This document shows, piece by piece, positions 34,826 through 43,567 of a stretch of DNA of 64,000 nt. The notes under the pieces are model-generated. The model had not been told where the DNA came from, searched no databases, and saw only the letters and a program-made list of their open reading frames with translations. Within the stretch, counting starts at the first letter, position 1; each line of letters starts with the position of its first letter. This DNA is from Flavobacterium glycines (GTDB lineage Bacteria; Bacteroidota; Bacteroidia; Flavobacteriales; Flavobacteriaceae). The DNA is taken from contig NZ_FNEO01000001.1 in the NCBI RefSeq assembly GCF_900100165.1, positions 1,116,001 to 1,180,000 on the forward strand, written 5' to 3'. The position numbers and the translations under genes were made by a program.

Positions 34826-37150
34826 TTAGGCAATTGTGGTATTTTCTACGGCTACACGCATTTTTTTAGCAGCTTTTACCATCTCGATTAAGGCTTTTTT
34901 AGTTTCATCCCAATGACGGGTTTTTAAACCACAATCAGGATTTACCCATAATTGGTCTACTGGAATTACCGCTGCCGCTTTTTCCAGTAAATGAATCATC
35001 TCTTCGTTAGAAGGAACACGCGGTGAGTGAATGTCGTAAACTCCGGGACCAATTTCGTTTGGATATTTAAAATCGGCAAAAGCATCTAATAATTCCATTT
35101 GCGAACGTGAACATTCAATGGTAATTACATCGGCATCCATGTCGGCAATATTTTGGATGATATCATTAAATTCACTGTAGCACATGTGGGTGTGAATTTG
35201 AGTGTCATCAGCAACACCACTGGCCGAAATTCTAAAGGCTTTAATTGCCCAGTCCAAGTAATTTGCCCATTCTTCTTTACGTAATGGCAATCCTTCTCTG
35301 ATGGCTGGTTCGTCAATTTGAATAATTTTAATTCCGGCTTTTTCTAAATCTGTTACTTCATCACGAATGGCAAGCGCAATTTGAGTACAGGTTTCAGAAC
35401 GTGCCTGATCGTTACGAACAAATGACCATTGCAAGATGGTAACCGGTCCGGTAAGCATTCCTTTTACCCATTTTGGTGTCAATGATTGTGCAAATTCAGC
35501 CCATTTTACTGTCATTGGATTTGGACGGGAAATATCGCCATAAATAACCGGAGGTTTCACGCAACGGCTGCCATAACTTTGAACCCAACCGTTTTTGGTA
35601 AAGGTAAATCCGTCTAATTGTTCTCCAAAATATTCCACCATATCATTACGCTCAAATTCGCCATGAACCAAAACATCGATTCCTGATTCTTCCTGAAAAC
35701 GAATAGTTTCTTCGGTTTCTTTTTCGATTAAAGCATCGTATTCGTATTGCGATAATTCACCTTTTTTAAACTTGGCTCTCCAGCTTCTTACTTCGGCAGT
35801 TTGTGGAAAAGAACCAATAGTTGTCGTTGGGAATAAAGGAAGATTCAAAGCCTTAATTTGACTTTTTCGCCTTACAGTAAAAGAATTTTGTCTTTGGTCA
35901 TCACCTTTTGTGATACTTGCCACACGATTTTTTACGGCATCATTATGAATTAATTTCGAAGTTTTACGGTTCTCGTTGGCGATTGTGTTTTCTTGATAAT
36001 GCGCCTGATCATTTTCGGTGATTTCTCCCGAAGCTAAATTTCGAAGTACTACAATTTCTTCGATTTTTTGTTTGGCGAAAGCCAGCCATTGCTTGATTTC
36101 AGGGGTTAGAGTCTTGTCGTTTGTTTCCAAATCTAAATCACAAGGTGAGTGGATTAATGAACACGAAGGTGCTACCAGAATTCTGTCGCTTCCTAGAGCA
36201 GTTACGGCTTTTTCGATAATTGCCAACGATTTTTTGAAATCATTTTTCCAAATATTTCTACCGTCAACCACTCCCAGAGAAAGTTTTACATTATTGGCTA
36301 ATTTTCCTGATTCTAAAATATCGTCTAATTGCGAAGGACAACGCACTAAATCCAAGTGGAAAGTATCTACCGGTAAAGCCAAAGCAGTTTCCAGATTTTC
36401 TCCATAACAGTCAAAATAATTCGCCAGTATCACTTTTAGGTTAGGAAAACGTTGGTTGATTTCGTTGTATACTTTGGTGTAGGTATTTCTTTCTTTGTCG
36501 GTAAGATTAAGGGCTAAAAAAGGTTCGTCAAGCTGAATGTAAGTCGCTCCTTCAGCTTCTAATTTTTCTAAAATTTCGAAGTAAACAGGCAATAAAGCAT
36601 CGATTAGGTCAATGCGATTAAAATCGTCGCCTTTTTCTTTTCCTAAAAGTAAATAGGTAATTGGTCCAATTAAAACCGGTTTTGTGTGAATTCCTAATTG
36701 TTTGGCTTCTTTGAATTCATCAATAATTTTTTCTGAAAATAAAGAAAACGGTTGGTTTTTAGTGAATTCAGGAACAATATAGTGGTAATTGGTGTCAAAC
36801 CATTTGGTCATTTCCATGGCTACCACGTCCTGTCCGTCTTTTTGCGAACCTCTCGCCATAGCAAAATACAAGTCTAAAGCTGGTTTGGTTTTAGCAATTT
36901 CGGCATAACGGGCAGGGATAGCGCCTAATGTTAGCGTTAAATCTAAAACCTGATCGTAAAAAGAAAAATCATTTGACGGAATCAAATCAATTCCGGCTTC
37001 TGATTGTAGTTTCCAGTTGTTGATACGGATTTCTTTTCCGGTGTTTAGTAATTCCTCAACAGTAATTTTTTCTGTCCAATAAGCTTCACAGGCTTTTTTT
37101 AATTCTCTGTTGCTTCCAATTCTCGGATAACCCAGATTGTTTGTTTTCAT
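34826..37150 (-). CDS. metE: Cobalamin-independent methionine synthase
   Basis: 774 residues, the normal MetE length with its two barrel halves. N-terminal RIGSNRELKKACEAYW (about 11-26) binds folate; C-terminal zinc ligands appear in IHTHMCYSEF, ITIECSRSQ and NPDCGLKTRHW. It methylates homocysteine from methyltetrahydrofolate. Divergent from an Lrp gene, and the gap has a 9-9-9 inverted repeat in the -33 region of this promoter, so Lrp control is likely. A -7 element TACCTTTG lies at 37195-37188. Confidence 0.96.
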   Translation of the reverse strand: MKTNNLGYPRIGSNRELKKACEAYWTEKITVEELLNTGKEIRINNWKLQSEAGIDLIPSNDFSFYDQVLDLTLTLGAIPARYAEIAKTKPALDLYFAMARGSQKDGQDVVAMEMTKWFDTNYHYIVPEFTKNQPFSLFSEKIIDEFKEAKQLGIHTKPVLIGPITYLLLGKEKGDDFNRIDLIDALLPVYFEILEKLEAEGATYIQLDEPFLALNLTDKERNTYTKVYNEINQRFPNLKVILANYFDCYGENLETALALPVDTFHLDLVRCPSQLDDILESGKLANNVKLSLGVVDGRNIWKNDFKKSLAIIEKAVTALGSDRILVAPSCSLIHSPCDLDLETNDKTLTPEIKQWLAFAKQKIEEIVVLRNLASGEITENDQAHYQENTIANENRKTSKLIHNDAVKNRVASITKGDDQRQNSFTVRRKSQIKALNLPLFPTTTIGSFPQTAEVRSWRAKFKKGELSQYEYDALIEKETEETIRFQEESGIDVLVHGEFERNDMVEYFGEQLDGFTFTKNGWVQSYGSRCVKPPVIYGDISRPNPMTVKWAEFAQSLTPKWVKGMLTGPVTILQWSFVRNDQARSETCTQIALAIRDEVTDLEKAGIKIIQIDEPAIREGLPLRKEEWANYLDWAIKAFRISASGVADDTQIHTHMCYSEFNDIIQNIADMDADVITIECSRSQMELLDAFADFKYPNEIGPGVYDIHSPRVPSNEEMIHLLEKAAAVIPVDQLWVNPDCGLKTRHWDETKKALIEMVKAAKKMRVAVENTTIA

Positions 37151-37187
37151 AATATTTTGATTGTTTATTTCAGAATTAATTTCTGTA

Positions 37188-37195
37188 CAAAGGTA
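37188..37195 (-). promoter_or_regulatory. -7 element of metE
   Basis: CAAAGGTA on the plus strand is TACCTTTG on the minus strand, 38 bp before the metE start. Confidence 0.6.
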
Positions 37196-37211
37196 TATTT
37201 GTAGGTTTTAA

Positions 37212-37238
37212 TACTTAAATTTGTGCTTTATTTAAGTA
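37212..37238. promoter_or_regulatory. Inverted repeat, candidate Lrp operator
   Basis: TACTTAAAT-N9-ATTTAAGTA is a perfect 9-bp inverted repeat with a 9-bp spacer, 17 bp upstream of the metE -7 element and about 80 bp before the Lrp start. The AT-rich form fits Lrp/AsnC family sites. Confidence 0.55.
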
Positions 37239-37319
37239 AAATGAATTGTTTTTATCTTTTATTAAAGGTTTTTATTCTGATAATTAATTCCAAAAACACT
37301 TTTAACAGTAAAATATTCT

Positions 37320-37781
37320 ATGGAAAATTTAGATAACACCGATTTACGGATTTTAAAACAGCTTCAAGCCGACTCTACAATTAGTATAAAAGAGCTGGCG
37401 GCCAAATTATTTTTGACAGCGACTCCGGTTTATGAGCGCATCAAAAGACTGGAACGTGAAGGTTACATCACGAAATATGTGGCGCTGTTGAATAAAGAAA
37501 AACTCAATCGTAGTATGATTGTTTTTTGCAATGTAAGATTGAAAGAGCATGCTAAAAATGTGGGCGCTAATTTTGTAAAAGACATTGTGGCGCTTCCCGA
37601 AATTATAGAATGTTACAATATAGCAGGCGATTATGATTTTATGCTTAAGATTTTAGTGGCTGATATGGCGAGTTATCAGGATTTTGTAATGAATAAGTTG
37701 TCTACAATTGAAAACATCGGGAATACCCAAAGTGTTTTTGTAATGGGCGAAATTAAGCACAGTACAGAATTGAGTTTTTAA
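37320..37781 (+). CDS. Lrp/AsnC family transcriptional regulator
   Basis: 153 residues. N-terminal helix-turn-helix (LRILKQLQADSTISIKELAAKL, then TATPVYERIKRLEREGYI) and a C-terminal RAM domain (about 70-150) with the ligand-binding pattern NIAGDYDFMLKILVADM. Lrp proteins sense amino acids and regulate their metabolism. Being divergent from metE with an inverted repeat between them, it probably controls methionine synthesis and itself. Which amino acid is sensed is unknown, methionine being the natural guess. Confidence 0.9.
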   Translation: MENLDNTDLRILKQLQADSTISIKELAAKLFLTATPVYERIKRLEREGYITKYVALLNKEKLNRSMIVFCNVRLKEHAKNVGANFVKDIVALPEIIECYNIAGDYDFMLKILVADMASYQDFVMNKLSTIENIGNTQSVFVMGEIKHSTELSF

Positions 37782-37870
37782 AAATCTTAAAATAAAATGT
37801 ATTTTTGAGTTTTTAATTCTAAAATCAATCCCGATAGCTTCGGGACGTTAATCTACAATCTGAAATCAGC

Positions 37871-39217
37871 ATGAACTGGGAACAACTTTTATCTTTAAAA
37901 CGACAAGGCGATACAAGCAAGCGATTACGTATAGAACAGGACGATACCCGTTTAGGTTTTGAAGTAGATTATGACCGTATTATTTTCTCGGCTGCTTTCA
38001 GGAGTTTACAGGATAAAACCCAGGTAATTCCGTTATCTAAGACTGATTTTGTGCATACAAGATTGACGCATAGTTTGGAAGTTTCGGTTGTGGGGCGTTC
38101 TTTAGGACGTTTGGTTGGGAAAAAAATAATCGAAAAATATCCGTATTTAAAAGAAGTTCATGGTTTTCACATGAACGATTTTGGAGCAATTGTGGCAGCA
38201 GCATCTTTGGCCCATGATATTGGGAATCCTCCTTTTGGACATTCAGGGGAAAAGGCAATCGGTGAATATTTTTCTATTGGTAAAGGAAAAAAATATCAGG
38301 AGTCTTTGACTCCAAAACAATGGCAGGATTTAATTGATTTTGAAGGAAATGCCAATGGTTTTTCGGTAATGACATCCAGTCGTCCCGGAATTGAAGGCGG
38401 ACTCCGAATTTCGTATGCGACTCTTGGTGCTTTTATGAAATACCCAAAAGAAAGTCTGCCAAAAAAACCAACCCGAAATATCGCTGATAAAAAATACGGT
38501 TTCTTTCAGGCTGATGCGGCATTTTTTCAGGAAGCTGCAAAAGATATGGGATTGATTCCAAATAAATCAGGCGACGATATTGGTTTTGAAAGACATCCTT
38601 TGGCTTATTTAGTCGAAGCAGCTGATGATATTTGTTATACTATTATCGATTTTGAAGACGGTATTAATCTTGGTTTGGTTTCCGAAGATTTTGCTTTGGA
38701 ATATTTGATCAAATTGGTAAAAGATAATATTGATACTAAAAAGTATAAAATGTTAGTTACTAAAGAAGATCGTATTAGTTATTTGCGAGCTTTAGCTATT
38801 AGCAGTTTGATTAATGATGCTGTAAAAGTTTTTATTACTAATGAAGAGGCTATTTTGCAGGGAAAATTTCCTTTTGCATTAATGGATAAGAGTAAATACA
38901 AGGCGCAGATGGATGATATTATCAAAATTAGTATTGATAAAATTTACCAAAGCCGTGAAGTGATTGAAAAGGAATTAGTAGGTTACCAAATCATTCAAAC
39001 CTTATTGGATAAATTTATCACGGCTTATGATAATAAATTCAATGGAACGGCCTCTAATTATGATAAATTAATCCTGAAATTATTGCCGGAAAAACACAAT
39101 TTGGAAAAGGAAAACCTTTATGACCGTCTATTGCACATTTGCCATTATGTGTCTTTGCTTACTGATGGAAATGCATTGGAAATATACAAAACCATAAACG
39201 GCAGTAAAAAAAGTTAA
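37871..39217 (+). CDS. dgt: Deoxyguanosinetriphosphate triphosphohydrolase-like HD protein
   Basis: 448 residues. HD-domain metal ligands: H in THSLEVSVVG, HD in ASLAHDIGNPPFGHSGEKA, and D in VEAADDICYTIIDFEDGI. This is the dGTPase type, cutting dNTPs to nucleoside and triphosphate. It may tune dNTP pools together with the nearby ribonucleotide reductase, though the genes are unlinked. It is convergent with DUF3078 with a 3-bp gap between stop codons. Confidence 0.88.
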   Translation: MNWEQLLSLKRQGDTSKRLRIEQDDTRLGFEVDYDRIIFSAAFRSLQDKTQVIPLSKTDFVHTRLTHSLEVSVVGRSLGRLVGKKIIEKYPYLKEVHGFHMNDFGAIVAAASLAHDIGNPPFGHSGEKAIGEYFSIGKGKKYQESLTPKQWQDLIDFEGNANGFSVMTSSRPGIEGGLRISYATLGAFMKYPKESLPKKPTRNIADKKYGFFQADAAFFQEAAKDMGLIPNKSGDDIGFERHPLAYLVEAADDICYTIIDFEDGINLGLVSEDFALEYLIKLVKDNIDTKKYKMLVTKEDRISYLRALAISSLINDAVKVFITNEEAILQGKFPFALMDKSKYKAQMDDIIKISIDKIYQSREVIEKELVGYQIIQTLLDKFITAYDNKFNGTASNYDKLILKLLPEKHNLEKENLYDRLLHICHYVSLLTDGNALEIYKTINGSKKS

Positions 39218-39220
39218 GCT

Positions 39221-40300
39221 TTAAAAAGCATAGGTTAGTCCTACTCCTAAAACTTGTTTTATCTGGGTTTTAGGACCTTCATTTACTGTGACTCCGGCTA
39301 CTTCGGTTTTGTTTTTGATGTCATCGTCGTATAGGATTCGGGCGCCAATGTTTGCTTTTACATATTGGTTAACTACTAAATTTAAGGCTAAATCACAGTC
39401 TACGTCGACGTTTCCAAAATTGTTGATATAGTCTGAATAAAGGCTTAAGTTGTTTACAAAAACTACATTTTTAGAAATTTCTTTTTTGTAGTGATTGGTA
39501 ACTAAAACACCAAGTTCGTTTTTCGCTCTTTTTCCTTTTGTTAGCAGGTTTCCATCGCTGTCATATGTGGCTTTTTCAACTCCAAAAGCACCTTTATTTG
39601 CTAAAGTTTGATCCCAAACAAAGGTTGCTTTGTATGTGAAAGGCGATAGGTAAACTACAAAATCTTTGGATTTTGTGCTGTATTCGGCTCCGCTTCCTAA
39701 GAACATGTAAGCAGGTGCAAACAATCTGGAGATTGGATTTTCTTTATTAGGATATTTGTAACCATTTGTGAATTGCGTGTTGAAATTGAGTTTAGCCGAG
39801 TGATACCAATTGCTTTCTTTGTCTTTTCGGTAACCAAAAGTCGAGTTGAATCGGAGAGCATCATCAGTTTTACGGATTTCAATTCCATCCTGTTTGTTCA
39901 TTCCGTATCTTACACTCAGTTCGTTCACCCATTTAACTAGTTTTTTTTCATAAGTTCTGTTAAAATCGCCTTTTAATAATCCGGAAACGGAGTTGGTTCC
40001 TCCGGCACTCCAGTTAACAAATGCAATTTCAGAAATATCAAATCCAAGTATACTTTTCTTGAACCAACTTGAAGGAGGTGTTTTTTCGATAGTAGGAAGT
40101 GCCACTGTTCTGGCAAAACTATATTTTAGTTTTTCCGGTTTGGGTTTTCTGTAAAAATTATCATTTAATACAGGAAGAATGATTTTTTTTACCGTATCGT
40201 TTTTAATGGAGTCATTAGCTACTTGTGAAAAAACAGGAGTATTAGTCAGGAATAAAAATCCAATTATTAATAGGTAGAGATACTGTATTTTCATTATCAA
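39221..40300 (-). CDS. DUF3078 family outer-membrane protein
   Basis: 359 residues. Signal peptide about 1-25 (FLFLTNTPVFSQ); the mature part has alternating beta strands with aromatic ends (WVNELSVRYGMN, KATFVWDQTL) and ends in LGVGLTYAF, so a beta barrel. DUF3078 proteins are common in Bacteroidetes with no known function. It follows dxs by 22 bp in the same direction and is probably co-transcribed. Start ATG at 40300; ATG at 40294 would shorten it by two residues. Confidence 0.8.
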   Translation of the reverse strand: MIMKIQYLYLLIIGFLFLTNTPVFSQVANDSIKNDTVKKIILPVLNDNFYRKPKPEKLKYSFARTVALPTIEKTPPSSWFKKSILGFDISEIAFVNWSAGGTNSVSGLLKGDFNRTYEKKLVKWVNELSVRYGMNKQDGIEIRKTDDALRFNSTFGYRKDKESNWYHSAKLNFNTQFTNGYKYPNKENPISRLFAPAYMFLGSGAEYSTKSKDFVVYLSPFTYKATFVWDQTLANKGAFGVEKATYDSDGNLLTKGKRAKNELGVLVTNHYKKEISKNVVFVNNLSLYSDYINNFGNVDVDCDLALNLVVNQYVKANIGARILYDDDIKNKTEVAGVTVNEGPKTQIKQVLGVGLTYAF

Positions 40301-40322
40301 ATTGAAATTTTAGTTTTGGTAA

Positions 40323-42113
40323 TTACTTGTTTATATAACTTAAAAAAAGTGATTTTAGTGTTTTAACATCAATTCCACAAAGTTGCTGTAACTGATTTAT
40401 AGTTCCCTGCTCAATAAAAATATCCGGAATTCCTAATATTTTTATCTTGGCTTGATAATTGTTTTGAGCTGCAAATTCCAGAATTTCACTTCCAAAGCCA
40501 CCAATAATTGTGCCATCTTCAATTGTAATGATATTTTTGAATTTTTTAAAAATTTCATGCAATAGATTTTCGTCTAATGGTTTTACAAAAGCAAAGTCAT
40601 AGTGAGCAATTGCATCGGGATTTTCAATTTCAGCTAGCGCCAAATTTACATTGTTTCCTATGGTTCCATTAGATAAAACCGCAACTTTGGTTCCTTTTTT
40701 AATGCAATTTGCTTTTCCGATTTCTATGTTTTGGTAGTGACCAAAATGTTTTTCTTTCCAATTGCTGATAATACCCCGGCCACGCGGATATCTGATAGCA
40801 ATAGGCTGATCCAGTCCCAGTTGAGCGGTGTAAAGTATATTTTGTAGTGCAATTTCATTGGCCGGAGCATAAATAATCAGATTAGGAATGCAACGCAAAT
40901 AAGCAATGTCGAAAACGCCGTGGTGTGTTGCTCCGTCTTCTCCAACAAGTCCTGCTCTGTCCAGACAAAAAATTACGGACAACTTTTGCAAGGCAACATC
41001 ATGAATCACCTGATCATAAGCTCTCTGTAAAAAAGTAGAATAGATATTGCAAAAAACAATCATCCCCTGAGTTGCCATTCCTGCTGCTAAGGTTACGGCA
41101 TGCTGTTCGGCAATACCCACATCAAAAGCGCGTTCCGGAAGCGCGTCCATCATGAATTTGAGTGAACTCCCTGTAGGCATTGCGGGTGTAATTCCAACTA
41201 TTTTTTTGTTTTTTTGTGCCAAATCCAAAATAGTCAAACCAAAAACGTTCTGGTATTTTGGAGCTAAATTTTCTTCTGACTTTGGGATGATTTCGCCGGT
41301 AGCAGCATCGAATTTTCCAGGCGCATGGTATTGCACCTGATTTTCTTCGGCTTGTTGTAAGCCTTTGCCTTTTGTAGTAATTACATGAAGAAATTTAGGC
41401 CCTTTTATTTTTTGTAAACGCTTTAGTTCTTTGATTACGGTAAAAATATCGTTGCCGTCTATTGGTCCCGAATAGTTAAAATTCAGGGACTTAATCATAT
41501 TATTTTGCCTCGGATTTTTACCTTCTTTTACTGCAGTCAGATATTTTTTTAAAGCACCAACACTCGGATCAATTCCAATGGCATTGTCGTTAAGAATCAC
41601 TAATAAATTGGCATCGGTAACTCCGGCATGATTGAGTCCTTCAAAAGCCATTCCGGAAGCTATCGAAGCATCGCCAATCACTGCAATATGTTGTTTTTCG
41701 AAATCGCCTTTTAAATAGGAAGCAATTGCCATTCCCAAAGCTGCTGAAATTGAAGTAGAGGAATGGCCTACGCCAAAGGCATCATAGACGCTTTCACTTC
41801 TTTTGGGAAATCCTGAAATTCCGTTTAATTGTCTGTTGGTATGAAAAATATCTTTTCGGCCTGTCAGGATTTTATGCCCGTAGGCCTGATGTCCCACATC
41901 CCAAATCAATGCATCATCAGGTGTGTTAAAAACATAATGCAAAGCAATAGTTAATTCGATTACACCCAAACTGGCTCCTAAATGACCTTCTTTTACCGAA
42001 ACGATATCGATAATAAAATCACGTAATTCCTGTGCCAATCGAGGAAGTTGGGCTTCGTCAAGTAAGCGTAAATCTGTAGGAGAGAGGATATGTTCGAGTA
42101 AATTGCTTTTCAT
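40323..42113 (-). CDS. dxs: 1-deoxy-D-xylulose-5-phosphate synthase
   Basis: 596 residues. The thiamine-diphosphate site GDASIASGMAFEGLNHAG (about 145-162), HVITTKGKG, the transketolase-like pyrimidine domain with FDVGIAEQHAVTLAAG and VGEDGATHHGVFDIAYLR, and a C-terminal transketolase domain. It joins pyruvate and glyceraldehyde-3-phosphate, first step of the MEP isoprenoid pathway. Upstream TAAATTTG (minus, 42134-42127) is a clear -7 element 13 bp before the start. First gene of the dxs-DUF3078 unit. Confidence 0.95.
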   Translation of the reverse strand: MKSNLLEHILSPTDLRLLDEAQLPRLAQELRDFIIDIVSVKEGHLGASLGVIELTIALHYVFNTPDDALIWDVGHQAYGHKILTGRKDIFHTNRQLNGISGFPKRSESVYDAFGVGHSSTSISAALGMAIASYLKGDFEKQHIAVIGDASIASGMAFEGLNHAGVTDANLLVILNDNAIGIDPSVGALKKYLTAVKEGKNPRQNNMIKSLNFNYSGPIDGNDIFTVIKELKRLQKIKGPKFLHVITTKGKGLQQAEENQVQYHAPGKFDAATGEIIPKSEENLAPKYQNVFGLTILDLAQKNKKIVGITPAMPTGSSLKFMMDALPERAFDVGIAEQHAVTLAAGMATQGMIVFCNIYSTFLQRAYDQVIHDVALQKLSVIFCLDRAGLVGEDGATHHGVFDIAYLRCIPNLIIYAPANEIALQNILYTAQLGLDQPIAIRYPRGRGIISNWKEKHFGHYQNIEIGKANCIKKGTKVAVLSNGTIGNNVNLALAEIENPDAIAHYDFAFVKPLDENLLHEIFKKFKNIITIEDGTIIGGFGSEILEFAAQNNYQAKIKILGIPDIFIEQGTINQLQQLCGIDVKTLKSLFLSYINK

Positions 42114-42126
42114 TTTTTATAAAAGG

Positions 42127-42134
42127 CAAATTTA
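42127..42134 (-). promoter_or_regulatory. -7 element of dxs
   Basis: CAAATTTA on the plus strand, TAAATTTG on the minus strand, ending 13 bp before the dxs start codon. Confidence 0.6.
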
Positions 42135-42170
42135 CAGCTTTATATTAAAATATTCTGTTTGATTTTTAGG

Positions 42171-43061
42171 TCAATATTTATTTAGCTTAATTTTATTTAT
42201 GCTGTCATTTTGAATTTCTAATGACAATATATTTCTTGTTATGGTTTTTTTTCCGTTTTGTTCTCCAGGTTTCCATTTTTTTGAGTTTTTTAAAACTCTG
42301 ATTGTTTCGTCCATAGTACCAAAACCAAAATCTTTTATTGAATTGAAGTGTCCCAAAGTACCGTTTTTGTATATTACAAAAGAAATCTGGATTTCTCCTG
42401 TTTTTTTACTAGCATCTAATGGTAATTTGAATTCTTTCTTAAAATAATCGTAGAATTTTTCATTCCCACCGTCGTATTCAGGATCAATTTCAAATCCTAT
42501 ACCCCCGTTATAAATTTCATCTTTAATAATAGTTTTTGTTTTAGAAGTAACTTCTTCACATTGAATTGTTTTAGGTTTTACAAATTTTACTTGATCTATT
42601 TTTGGAGGAGGTAACTGTGATCGAACAGGATTTTTAGGATTATAGTTTGGAGGTAAAATTGCGCCAACAGTTAAGTGTTCTTCTTTTGTAATATCGTTGA
42701 CAACTTCTATTTTGTCAATTTTTTGCTTTTTTCCGTTTTTATCTGAGCAGCTAAATAATGTTGTTCCCATGACAATAAATAATACTAATAAAAACATTTT
42801 GTGATAATGGGTTTGACTATATAAAATTTGATTTGGAATTTGAATAGTTATTGAATCTAATTGAGATTTTTTCATTCTCCCACAGATGTTTTTGTTTTGA
42901 TTTTGAATAAAAAAATGCTGTATTTCTTCAGGTAACATTGTGGTGAAATCTATGACTGTTTTAGCACAACTTATGCAAAAACGGCCGTTGGAATTTGGGG
43001 TCATTTTATTCCAGTCTTCATGACAAGGTTCCGGAATTGTGATTTTATATTTTTTTTCCAT
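42171..43061 (-). CDS. TonB-like protein with N-terminal Cys/His motif
   Basis: 296 residues. It opens with a conserved Cys/His block: PEPCHEDW, then GRFCISCAKTVIDFT (CxxC at about 29-32) and NICGRM (C60). A hydrophobic helix follows at about 89-105 (FLLVLFIVMGTTLFSC), then a Pro/Lys-rich linker and a C-terminal region (about 195-280) resembling a TonB C-terminal domain (GEIQISFVIYKNGTLGHF). The Cys/His part would be on the cytosolic side, where it could bind a metal. Flavobacteria carry several such proteins; function of the N-terminal block is unknown. Monocistronic, divergent from tadA. Confidence 0.7.
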   Translation of the reverse strand: MEKKYKITIPEPCHEDWNKMTPNSNGRFCISCAKTVIDFTTMLPEEIQHFFIQNQNKNICGRMKKSQLDSITIQIPNQILYSQTHYHKMFLLVLFIVMGTTLFSCSDKNGKKQKIDKIEVVNDITKEEHLTVGAILPPNYNPKNPVRSQLPPPKIDQVKFVKPKTIQCEEVTSKTKTIIKDEIYNGGIGFEIDPEYDGGNEKFYDYFKKEFKLPLDASKKTGEIQISFVIYKNGTLGHFNSIKDFGFGTMDETIRVLKNSKKWKPGEQNGKKTITRNILSLEIQNDSINKIKLNKY

Positions 43062-43108
43062 ACAATGAGTTTCTGATTATAAAACTACCGAAAATTATTT
43101 CAAAACCT

Positions 43109-43116
43109 TACTTTTG
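43109..43116 (+). promoter_or_regulatory. -7 element of tadA
   Basis: TACTTTTG, perfect match, ends 4 bp before the ATG at 43121, the same spacing as at arsR. Confidence 0.6.
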
Positions 43117-43120
43117 TTAT

Positions 43121-43564
43121 ATGATAAATCCTTTCACAGACGAATATTTTATGAAGAAAGCCTTGCAGGAAGCCGAAATGGCTTTTGAAAAAGGCGAAAT
43201 TCCCGTAGGAGCAGTTATTGTTGTTAATAACACCGTTATTGCCCGAAGTCATAATTTAACCGAAATGCTGAATGATGTTACCGCTCATGCCGAAATGCAA
43301 TCCATCACCGCAGCGGCTAATTATTTAGGTGGAAAATATTTGAAAGATTGTACGCTATATGTTACGTTGGAGCCTTGTCAGATGTGCGCCGGAGCCTTGT
43401 ATTGGAGTCAGATTTCAAAAATTGTTTTCGGAGCCCGTGATGAGCAACGTGGATTTTTGAGTATGGGAACTAAACTACATCCTAAAACTACCGTTGTTTC
43501 AGGAGTTATGGCAAATGAAGCTGCCGATTTGATGAAACGTTTTTTTGTAGAAAGAAGAAAGTAA
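43121..43564 (+). CDS. tadA: tRNA-specific adenosine deaminase
   Basis: 147 residues. Zinc site HAE (56-58) with the catalytic glutamate and PCQMC (85-89); GEIPVGAVIV and FGARDEQRG are typical of TadA. It makes inosine at the wobble position of tRNA-Arg. A perfect -7 element ends 4 bp before the ATG, so the mRNA is probably leaderless. It meets the GT39 gene tail to tail with a 3-bp gap. Confidence 0.9.
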   Translation: MINPFTDEYFMKKALQEAEMAFEKGEIPVGAVIVVNNTVIARSHNLTEMLNDVTAHAEMQSITAAANYLGGKYLKDCTLYVTLEPCQMCAGALYWSQISKIVFGARDEQRGFLSMGTKLHPKTTVVSGVMANEAADLMKRFFVERRK

Positions 43565-43567
43565 TCT

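Noticed and set aside
37829..37845. Hairpin TCCCGATAGCTTCGGGA as a terminator of the Lrp gene
   Set aside because: The stem is only 6 bp and no U-run follows; it resembles a common flavobacterial palindromic repeat and was not scored as a terminator.
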